Positions 6,183 through 11,442 of a DNA stretch of 11,442 bases are shown piece after piece. The stretch spans positions 1 to 11,442 of the forward strand of contig JAFDCW010000053.1 of NCBI GenBank assembly GCA_019312705.1. Direction: 5' to 3'. Position 1 is the stretch's first letter; each line of letters opens with the position of its first letter. Made by a program: the position numbers and the translations under genes. The notes beneath the pieces are model-generated. The model did no database searches, had not been told where the DNA came from, and worked only from the letters and a program-made list of their open reading frames with translations. The DNA is from Deltaproteobacteria bacterium. GTDB taxonomy: Bacteria; Myxococcota; Polyangia; Polyangiales; B10-G4.

Positions 6183-7226
6183 ATGAACGTGCTCGGAATC
6201 GAGTCGTCCTGTGACGAAACCGCTGCTGCCGTCGTTCGCCCCGATGGCGAGGTCATCTCCGACGTGATCGCCAGCCAGATCGCCGAACACGCGCCCTACG
6301 GGGGGGTGGTGCCGGAGCTCGCCTCGCGGGCGCACCTCCGGGCCATCTTGCCGGTCATCGAACAAGCCGTCGCCGAGTTGCCGCGGGGCCTCGACGACGT
6401 CGACGCGATAGCCGTCACCAACGGCCCCGGACTAGTCGGGGCGCTGCTCGTGGGGTTGTCGGCAGCGAAGGCCATCGCCTGGTCCCGTGGCCTGCCCATC
6501 GTCGGAGTCAACCACCTCGATGGACACTTGCTCGCGGTGCATCTGCGTCGGGGCGACGATGACCCGCCGCCGCCGCCGATGCCCTATGTGGCGCTGCTCG
6601 CCAGCGGCGGCCACACCGCACTCTACGAAGTTCGCAGTGAGGAGGACATTCTCCTCCTCGGTCAGACCCGCGACGACGCCGCCGGCGAAGCCTTCGACAA
6701 GGCGGCCAAGCTCCTCGGCCTCGGCTACCCCGGGGGGCCAGTCATCGACCGCCTCGCCAGCGAGGGCGACGGCCTCGCCTTCGATTTCCCCCGGCCGATG
6801 GCAAAGAAAGGGAACATCGATTTCTCGTTTTCGGGGCTCAAGACGGCGGTCGCCTATCACGTCAAGGCGCACGGGGTTCCGGAGGACGACGGGGCCCTCG
6901 CCGATGTGTGCGCGTCGTTTCAACACGCGGTCGTCGACTCTCTGGTCACCAAGGCCCTCGCGGCGTGCGAGATGACCGGCGTCGGCCATCTGGTCCTGAC
7001 GGGCGGGGTCGCAGCGAACAGCGGGCTTCGGCAACATGCCCGGGACGCGGCCGCGAAGGTTGGGGTGACGGTGCACGTGCCACCCTTTGCCTCGTGTACC
7101 GACAACGCCGCGATGATCGCCTACGCGGGGGCCCGGCGCCTCGCCCGGGGAGAGCGCGACGGCCTCGACATTGCGCCGTTTTCTCGGGCCCCTGGGCGCA
7201 AACGCGGCAAAATTCGCGACTGGTGA
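6183..7226 (+). CDS. tsaD: tRNA N6-adenosine threonylcarbamoyltransferase TsaD
   Basis: TsaD transfers the threonylcarbamoyl group from threonylcarbamoyl-AMP to A37 of tRNAs that read ANN codons. It works in the cytoplasm with TsaB and TsaE. The product is 347 residues, the usual bacterial size (about 340). It opens with the ASKHA nucleotide-binding segment GIESSCDETAAAVV and continues with VTNGPGLVGALLVGLSAAKA. Metal-ligand histidines H111 and H115 lie in NHLDGH, and D307 lies in CTDNAAM. LASGGHT, GEAFDKAAKLLGLGYPGGP, FSFSGLKTAV and LTGGVAANSGLR complete the signature. The ATG at 6183 is chosen because the conserved N-terminus begins there and GGTGA lies at 6174-6178. The frame is open further upstream to 6102, but that part overlaps the lipoprotein. 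A run of five prolines (128-132) sits in a surface-loop position. It is an essential housekeeping gene placed among envelope-protein genes. tsaB and tsaE are not in the window. Confidence 0.97.
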   Translation: MNVLGIESSCDETAAAVVRPDGEVISDVIASQIAEHAPYGGVVPELASRAHLRAILPVIEQAVAELPRGLDDVDAIAVTNGPGLVGALLVGLSAAKAIAWSRGLPIVGVNHLDGHLLAVHLRRGDDDPPPPPMPYVALLASGGHTALYEVRSEEDILLLGQTRDDAAGEAFDKAAKLLGLGYPGGPVIDRLASEGDGLAFDFPRPMAKKGNIDFSFSGLKTAVAYHVKAHGVPEDDGALADVCASFQHAVVDSLVTKALAACEMTGVGHLVLTGGVAANSGLRQHARDAAAKVGVTVHVPPFASCTDNAAMIAYAGARRLARGERDGLDIAPFSRAPGRKRGKIRDW

Positions 7227-7264
7227 GGCCCTCCGGGGGCGAATATTGCCGCTGAGATCGGGAC

Positions 7265-7281
7265 CTCCCCCGGCGAGGGAG
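7265..7281 (+). promoter_or_regulatory. Ribosome binding region of the 603-residue lipoprotein, inside a small hairpin
   Basis: CTCCC (7265-7269) can pair with GGGAG (7277-7281) across a seven-base loop. The 3' arm overlaps the GAGGGAG purine tract that should act as the Shine-Dalgarno site for the ATG at 7284. If it forms, it would partly hide the site. The stem is only five base pairs, so any regulatory role is speculative. Confidence 0.3.
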
Positions 7282-7283
7282 CT

Positions 7284-9095
7284 ATGCTTCCCTTCATGCG
7301 ATCTTATATCCCCCTCCTGCTTGCCGCATCCTTCCTCGTCTCTCCGCTTCTGACGGCCTGCAGCGACGGCCCCGGCACGACGACCATGCCCACGGAGGGC
7401 GCCCACCTGGTCGCAATCTCCGACCTCACCCAAGCGCTGCGCTTCAATGACCGGACCGACCTGACGGTCCGCTACGAACAGGCGGACGGGACGGTCGTGA
7501 GCGGCGCCTCCCTCGACTGGGAGATCGACGGCTTCGCCGGGGACTCGATCATCGAGGCCCGGCAGTCCCAGACCGACGGCGCGGGCATGTCGACCATCGG
7601 ACTCACCGCGGGTGCCGGCCCGGCGAGCTTCACGGTTCGGGTGACCCCGCCCCTCGGCGATGGCCTCGAGTTCCAGATCGCGGTCACCGACGAAGACTCC
7701 GGTTCCATCCGAGTCGACATCGGTTACACCGGCTCGGGCGCAGCGCCCTTCGACTCCTACGAGGCCTTCCTCTTCGACGGGACGCCGTGCTCGAGCTTCG
7801 ACCCCGCGGCCCTGCCGACCGCCCTCGTCGCCGCGACTCCCGTAACGCGCCTGTCCCAGAGCCCTGGCTTCGTGCCCGTGGCGGTGGGCAGCAGCTACAC
7901 CGTCGCCGTCCAGGCCAAGGAGGCCGGTACGGTCACCGGCTTCGGTTGCACCGCGGGCATCGCGGTCACCAACGCGGCCGAGACTCGGGTTGGCGTGGCC
8001 ATCGAGGACATCGAGATTCAGCTCATCGTGGAAGGCATCTACGAACTCGAAAACTCCTTCGACTTCGCCGAGGCGCTTCCCGGCAGCGTGCGCAAGGGGG
8101 TCGACCTCATCGACGAGCTCACGGACGACGCCGCCATCGACGGGAACGAAGCGACGATGGACTACGGGCAGGACCCGGGGGCCTTCCTCGTAGACTTTGC
8201 GATGCGTGAGACCTGCGCTTGGGAGTGCAGGGCGGGGGAGGAATACGACACCTGCTCCGAGGACAACCACCGCCAGGGCGACATCAGCGCCCTCTACCTG
8301 CAGAATTTCAGGTCCTGGGACGGTGCCGAACGGCGCCTCACTTTCGGTTGCGGCGCTTGGGAGGACGCGGCGATCCCTGCCCAGAACCTGATCAACAACC
8401 AGGTGGCGATGGTCCTCCCGGATTCGGTCACCACCTGGGGCGTGATCGCCGGCGACCTCGCCCGGGCGATCAACCAGGCGCGTTTCAGCTCGCGGCTGAC
8501 CGTCGACCAGCCCTCGGACGGCGCAGCGACCTTCATCCACGAGCTCCTCGACATGAAGGTCACCCTCCACGACCTCGACGGGGTCGCCCACGAGCGGTCG
8601 TTCGACGTGCTCGCCGCCGGCCTCGGCTCTCGCCCGCGGAGCAGCGAGATCATGATCATCGTCGACGGCAACCAGGTCGAGCTGCCGATGCACGGCTTCG
8701 ATCTCGATTTCGGTGTGCTCGTTCGCTACATCTACGTCAACGAGATCCTCCCGCTCCTCGGCTACACATCGAGCGCCGCCATGCTCGCCGATTGGATCGA
8801 CTGCGACTCGGTTGGAGCCTCGCTCGCGGGCAGCGTCGGGATCTTGTCGGCCACGCAGTACGCCGACGCCTGCCGCACCGGCCTCACGACGGCTGGTACT
8901 TTCCTCGACGTCGGCGTCGACGGGTTGATCGGTGCCGAGGGGGTCTTGACCCTTCAGGGTACGGTCACCGCCGGCAACCCGCTTCCTGACGGAACCGCGA
9001 CGACCCTCACCGACGGCATCTGGATGGGCGGCTGGGGCGAAGCCTCCGGCGAGTCGGGGGACGTAGCGGGCACCTTCACCGGCATGCGCCTCTAG
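7284..9095 (+). CDS. Large lipoprotein with Ig-like N-terminal domain, function unknown
   Basis: Predicted lipoprotein of 603 residues. The leader ends in the lipobox LTAC with Cys26. An in-frame ATG at 7296 would shorten it by four residues, but GAGG at 7275-7278, five bases before 7284, favours the first ATG. After a short Gly/Thr linker, residues about 40-135 look like a bacterial Ig-like (Big-type) domain: VRYEQADGTVVSGASLDWEI, then TDGAGMSTIGLTAG and FTVRVTP. Residues 140-245 look like another beta domain containing two cysteines (169, 222). The rest (250-603) is not recognised. It includes a Cys-rich patch (311, 315, 324, 356), a helical middle, cysteines 507 and 530, and a Gly/Thr/Trp-rich beta-like end (IWMGGWG). 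The eight cysteines after the lipid anchor fit disulfide formation outside the cytoplasm. It probably sits in the outer membrane or at the surface. It lies 57 bp after tsaD and is the last gene of the plus-strand run. Confidence 0.87.
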   Translation: MLPFMRSYIPLLLAASFLVSPLLTACSDGPGTTTMPTEGAHLVAISDLTQALRFNDRTDLTVRYEQADGTVVSGASLDWEIDGFAGDSIIEARQSQTDGAGMSTIGLTAGAGPASFTVRVTPPLGDGLEFQIAVTDEDSGSIRVDIGYTGSGAAPFDSYEAFLFDGTPCSSFDPAALPTALVAATPVTRLSQSPGFVPVAVGSSYTVAVQAKEAGTVTGFGCTAGIAVTNAAETRVGVAIEDIEIQLIVEGIYELENSFDFAEALPGSVRKGVDLIDELTDDAAIDGNEATMDYGQDPGAFLVDFAMRETCAWECRAGEEYDTCSEDNHRQGDISALYLQNFRSWDGAERRLTFGCGAWEDAAIPAQNLINNQVAMVLPDSVTTWGVIAGDLARAINQARFSSRLTVDQPSDGAATFIHELLDMKVTLHDLDGVAHERSFDVLAAGLGSRPRSSEIMIIVDGNQVELPMHGFDLDFGVLVRYIYVNEILPLLGYTSSAAMLADWIDCDSVGASLAGSVGILSATQYADACRTGLTTAGTFLDVGVDGLIGAEGVLTLQGTVTAGNPLPDGTATTLTDGIWMGGWGEASGESGDVAGTFTGMRL

Positions 9096-9190
9096 AAATC
9101 ACGCCCCCTCACGCCATTCGCCTTCGGTGGCAATCCGGCTCCGGTCGACTACGTCGCCCTTTCGCCTTCTTGCAACCGGCTTTCCTCCTC

Positions 9191-9234
9191 GGGGCAGACC
9201 TCGAAATACCTTTGGTATTCCTTCGGCCTGCCCC
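9191..9234. repeat. Imperfect palindrome between convergent genes (possible terminator or dispersed repeat)
   Basis: GGGGCAG (9191-9197) pairs with CTGCCCC (9228-9234), and inside it AATACC (9205-9210) pairs with GGTATT (9214-9219) around a TTT loop. The two stems are separated by an unpaired seven-by-eight base bulge. It lies between the plus-strand lipoprotein (stop at 9095) and the minus-strand aminotransferase (stop at 9292), a natural place for a bidirectional terminator. Neither side has a T-tract, so a classic intrinsic terminator is not shown. A dispersed palindromic repeat is equally possible. The remaining intergenic bases (9096-9190 and 9235-9291) hold no gene that I can support. 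Confidence 0.55.
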
Positions 9235-9291
9235 TGCGGGGGCGCTCGGCGACTGACGCAAGGGGACGCGATTTCCCAATGAGGCGCGCGG

Positions 9292-10440
9292 TCACGCTTC
9301 CTGATCGATGCGGGCGATGAGTTTCGTTGCGCCGGTCCGGAAGTCGTCGGCTGGGGTCAGGAGGCTGACCACCAGCCAGCCGTCTTCGAAGTCGTAGAAG
9401 TAACCGGGCTGGACTAGGACGTCGTCGGCTTCGAGGAGCCGGAGGGCCCAGCTCTCGTCGCTTCGGGTGCGCGGTACCCGGAGGCAGGCAGACCAACCGC
9501 CTTCGACCTCGGGCACGGAGATCGCGGAGTCTTCCGGGAGCAGCGCTCGGAGGGTCTCGAGGTTCGTGCGGGTCCGGGTGCGGATGGCGGACACCGTTTG
9601 TTCCCGGCGCGCGAGCCAAAGGGGGAGGGCGAGCTGCGCCGGCGTGCTCACCGAGAGGTAGGCATCGGCCACGACCTCGAGGCGTTGGAGGAGCGGCTTC
9701 GCGAAGGCGTCGTCCCCGCCGACGAGGATCCATCCCACTTTCATTTGCGGGAGCCCGGCGAGCTTGGACAGTCCACCGACCACCACGCGGGGCCGCTGCA
9801 TCGAGAAGGCCGTCTCCCGGGCGGTCGCTGCCGCTCCCTCGAGGGGGTAGGTGTGAAAGACCTCGTCGACCACGACCGGCACGCCTGCGGCATCGAGGGC
9901 GCGGAGGTCATCGGCGTCCAGGTACGACCCGGTGGGGTTGTTGGGGCTCACTGCCAGCACGGCCCGGGCGCCGAAGCCCATCGCCTGCCGAACCGAGGCC
10001 GGATCGACGTAGAAGCGGCCGTCGAAGCGCAAGTCGTACGGTGACAGGGCGACCCCTTCGAGCTTCGCGAGGTGGGCCAGGAGCGGGTAGCTCGGCTGAG
10101 GAGTCAGGACCCGGTCCCCGGGATCGCACAGGACCTTCAATAGAAAGGCGTAGGCCTCGCTGGTGGAGGCGGTGATGACCACGCGCCCGGCGGGCACACC
10201 GAAGGTCTCGGCGACGGCGCGGCGCGCCTCCCGGGTGCCGAGGCTCTCCGGCGCGTACCGGAGCCCGTCGGCCGAGCTGAGGGGAGCGAGGATCGCGTCC
10301 CGGTCGTAGGGCAGGCCGGCCCGCGTCGGGTTGCTCACCGTGAGGTCGGTCGGGGAACGCCCGGCCCGCCGCGCCTCGGCGATCGCGACGGCCAGCGGGT
10401 TGTCTTCGCCGGCAAAGGCGGTGCGCCGCGACCATCGCAT
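9292..10440 (-). CDS. PLP-dependent class I/II (fold type I) aminotransferase
   Basis: Cytoplasmic enzyme of 382 residues that should move an amino group between an amine or amino acid and a keto acid using pyridoxal phosphate. Visible family signatures are SNPTRAGLPY near the N-terminus, the phosphate-binding region ITASTSEAY (89-97), SPNNPTG with N168, DEVFHTYPL with D192 contacting the PLP ring nitrogen, and the Schiff-base lysine K226 in GGLSKLAGLP. The C-terminal part has VEGGWSACLRVP and PGYFYDF. The usual substrate-carboxylate arginine near the C-terminus (x-R-x-S in AspC-type enzymes) appears as Val357 in LVVSLLTP. As I recall, related Myxococcota proteins share this, so it is probably a subgroup trait and not damage. 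The substrate cannot be named. The start at 10440 has GGAG only two bases upstream. The gene diverges from the export gene at 10555. Confidence 0.92.
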   Translation of the reverse strand: MRWSRRTAFAGEDNPLAVAIAEARRAGRSPTDLTVSNPTRAGLPYDRDAILAPLSSADGLRYAPESLGTREARRAVAETFGVPAGRVVITASTSEAYAFLLKVLCDPGDRVLTPQPSYPLLAHLAKLEGVALSPYDLRFDGRFYVDPASVRQAMGFGARAVLAVSPNNPTGSYLDADDLRALDAAGVPVVVDEVFHTYPLEGAAATARETAFSMQRPRVVVGGLSKLAGLPQMKVGWILVGGDDAFAKPLLQRLEVVADAYLSVSTPAQLALPLWLARREQTVSAIRTRTRTNLETLRALLPEDSAISVPEVEGGWSACLRVPRTRSDESWALRLLEADDVLVQPGYFYDFEDGWLVVSLLTPADDFRTGATKLIARIDQEA

Positions 10441-10520
10441 GGCTCCACTCTGGCCCCTTTCTGCGGGTGGTGGTTGGGAAATATGCCTTCGTACACAACC
10501 GGTGGGGAGCGGCTCCGATA

Positions 10521-10538
10521 AGGGGCTACTCTGCCCCT
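10521..10538 (+). promoter_or_regulatory. Hairpin in the short region before the type III export gene
   Basis: AGGGGC (10521-10526) pairs with GCCCCT (10533-10538) around a six-base loop. It ends 16 bases before the ATG at 10555, within the 114-bp divergent region. It could be an operator or a leader stem that affects translation. No clear Shine-Dalgarno site and no convincing sigma-70 -35/-10 pair were found on either strand of this intergenic region. Confidence 0.35.
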
Positions 10539-10554
10539 GCCCCCGGGCGCGCCA

Positions 10555-11442
10555 ATGGCTGACGAGGAAAAAACCGAAGAGCCCACAGCAAAAAAGCTGC
10601 GCGAAGCGCGCAAGCGGGGGGAGGTCTGGAAGAGCCGCCAGGCGACTTCAGCGGGCATTCTCCTCGCCACCGCGGGGGTGCTCTCGTGGACCGGCGAGAG
10701 TGCCTTCGCCAAACTCAAAAGCGCCTGGTTCGTGGCCGTAGCGGGTTTCGGCGGCGGCCGAGGCGCCCTGGTCCCCGCCCTCGAGGCGAGCGCTAGCGTG
10801 ACCCTGTCCATCATCGCCCCGATCCTCGCGGTCGCGGTCATCATCGGAGCCTTCGTCCAGGTACTCCAGGTCGGTCCTCTACTCACCTTCGAGCCCATGT
10901 CCCCGAAGCTCTCTCGCCTCGACCCGATAGCTGGGGTCCGGCGCATCTTCTCCCAGAAGAATTTCGTCGAGCTCGCCAAGTCGCTGCTCATCGTTCTAGT
11001 CGTGATGGTGGTCGTCTACCTGACGCTCCGGGAGTCGCTCCGGGGGGTCGTCGGCCTCGCTCGCCAGGACGCGGGCGTGGCGCTTTCGGCGGGAGGCACC
11101 CTCGTCGTTCGTCTGCTCGTCCGGGTCGGGCTGGCGATGGCGGGCATCGCGGTGCTGGATGTCTTCTATCAGCGCTGGCGCTATCGCCAGGACCAGATGA
11201 TGAGCAAGCATGACGTCAAGCGTGAGTACAAGGAGGCCGAGGGTGACCCTCAGCAAAAGCGCGAGCGTGAGCGGGTGCACCGAGAGGTCGTGGCCCACGG
11301 AGTCCTCGAAGCGGTGCGGGACGCGGATGTCCTGGTCGTGAACCCCACCCACCTCGCGCTTGCGCTCCACTATGACGCCGCCGGAGACCTAGACGCCCCC
11401 GAGGTGAGCGCCAAGGGCCGGGACGAACTCGCTCAGCGCATG
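10555..11442 (+). CDS. Type III export apparatus switch protein, SctU/FlhB family (3' end beyond window)
   Basis: First 296 residues of an inner-membrane protein that sits under the type III export gate. It switches substrate class after cleaving itself between Asn and Pro of NPTH. The N-terminus EEKTEEPTAKKLREARKRGE is the family signature. Hydrophobic segments lie at about 31-45, 82-104, 142-158 and 182-204, the expected four. The linker MMSKHDVKREYKEAEGDP leads to the cytoplasmic domain, with the intact autocleavage site NPTH at 263-266, then LALALHYD and SAKGRDELA. Usual length is about 350 residues, so roughly 50-60 are missing past the window edge and no stop is seen. KREYKE and the VHREVV segment look more like SctU (YscU-type, secretion system) than flagellar FlhB, but the SAKGRDELA end is FlhB-like, so no symbol is assigned. 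The ATG at 10555 is chosen because the signature begins there. No Shine-Dalgarno site is evident. Confidence 0.93.
   Translation, partial: MADEEKTEEPTAKKLREARKRGEVWKSRQATSAGILLATAGVLSWTGESAFAKLKSAWFVAVAGFGGGRGALVPALEASASVTLSIIAPILAVAVIIGAFVQVLQVGPLLTFEPMSPKLSRLDPIAGVRRIFSQKNFVELAKSLLIVLVVMVVVYLTLRESLRGVVGLARQDAGVALSAGGTLVVRLLVRVGLAMAGIAVLDVFYQRWRYRQDQMMSKHDVKREYKEAEGDPQQKRERERVHREVVAHGVLEAVRDADVLVVNPTHLALALHYDAAGDLDAPEVSAKGRDELAQRM

Noticed and set aside
3728..6256. An 842-residue antisense open frame over the protease and small lipoprotein
   Set aside because: It spans several sense genes and their gaps, has low-complexity composition, and the sense frames carry clear motifs and signal peptides.
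6432..8693. A 753-residue antisense open frame over tsaD and the large lipoprotein
   Set aside because: It crosses the boundary of two well-supported sense genes and shows no recognisable domain. It is a GC-bias shadow.
9149..9733. A minus-strand 194-residue frame covering the palindrome and part of the aminotransferase
   Set aside because: It is Arg/Pro-rich, out of frame with the conserved aminotransferase motifs, and its end is only the palindrome translated.
10441..10554. Sigma-70 promoters in the divergent region
   Set aside because: Candidate hexamers (for example TTGGGA on the plus strand, TTGTGT on the minus strand) have no partner at acceptable spacing.

Overview
The window is high-GC DNA with a strong G/C preference at third codon positions, which produces long antisense shadow reading frames. 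Its gene types point to a Myxococcota (former deltaproteobacterial) bacterium: a Hanks-type kinase fused to a STAND ATPase and TPR region, a secreted Cys-rich trypsin-like protease ending in a MYXO-CTERM-like tail, several lipoproteins, and a type III export gene. This placement is inferred from gene content alone. No tRNA, rRNA, CRISPR or insertion sequence was seen.

Layout. (1) Positions 1-276, minus strand: the N-terminal 92 codons of a membrane protein that runs off the left edge. (2) Positions 296-3322: a 1008-residue serine/threonine kinase diverging from it with only 19 bp between the start codons. (3) About 3391-3680: a decayed 3' fragment of a Cys-rich secreted-protein gene, broken by a one-base frameshift and clearly paralogous to the C-terminus of the next gene. 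(4) Positions 3686-9095: four genes on the plus strand with gaps of 27, 28 and 57 bp, a possible operon. They encode the secreted S1 protease (622 aa), a small lipoprotein of unknown function, the tRNA t6A enzyme TsaD, and a 603-residue lipoprotein of unknown function. (5) Positions 9096-9291: a convergent intergenic region holding a long imperfect palindrome. (6) Positions 9292-10440, minus strand: a PLP-dependent aminotransferase. (7) Position 10555 to the right edge: an FlhB/SctU-family export switch protein, cut off by the window after its NPTH autocleavage site.

How the genes work together: three of the four genes in the central block encode exported or envelope proteins (a protease probably anchored at the surface, and two lipoproteins). 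TsaD is the housekeeping exception. The kinase is a cytoplasmic multidomain signalling protein and could regulate its neighbours, but nothing in the sequence proves that. The export gene at the right edge probably opens a type III secretion or flagellar locus that continues outside the window. The most informative non-standard observations are the paralogous gene remnant before the protease (which also misleads start prediction), the 9-bp tandem repeat forming the start of the small lipoprotein frame, and the palindrome at 9191-9234. I did not find a clearly new multi-gene system.
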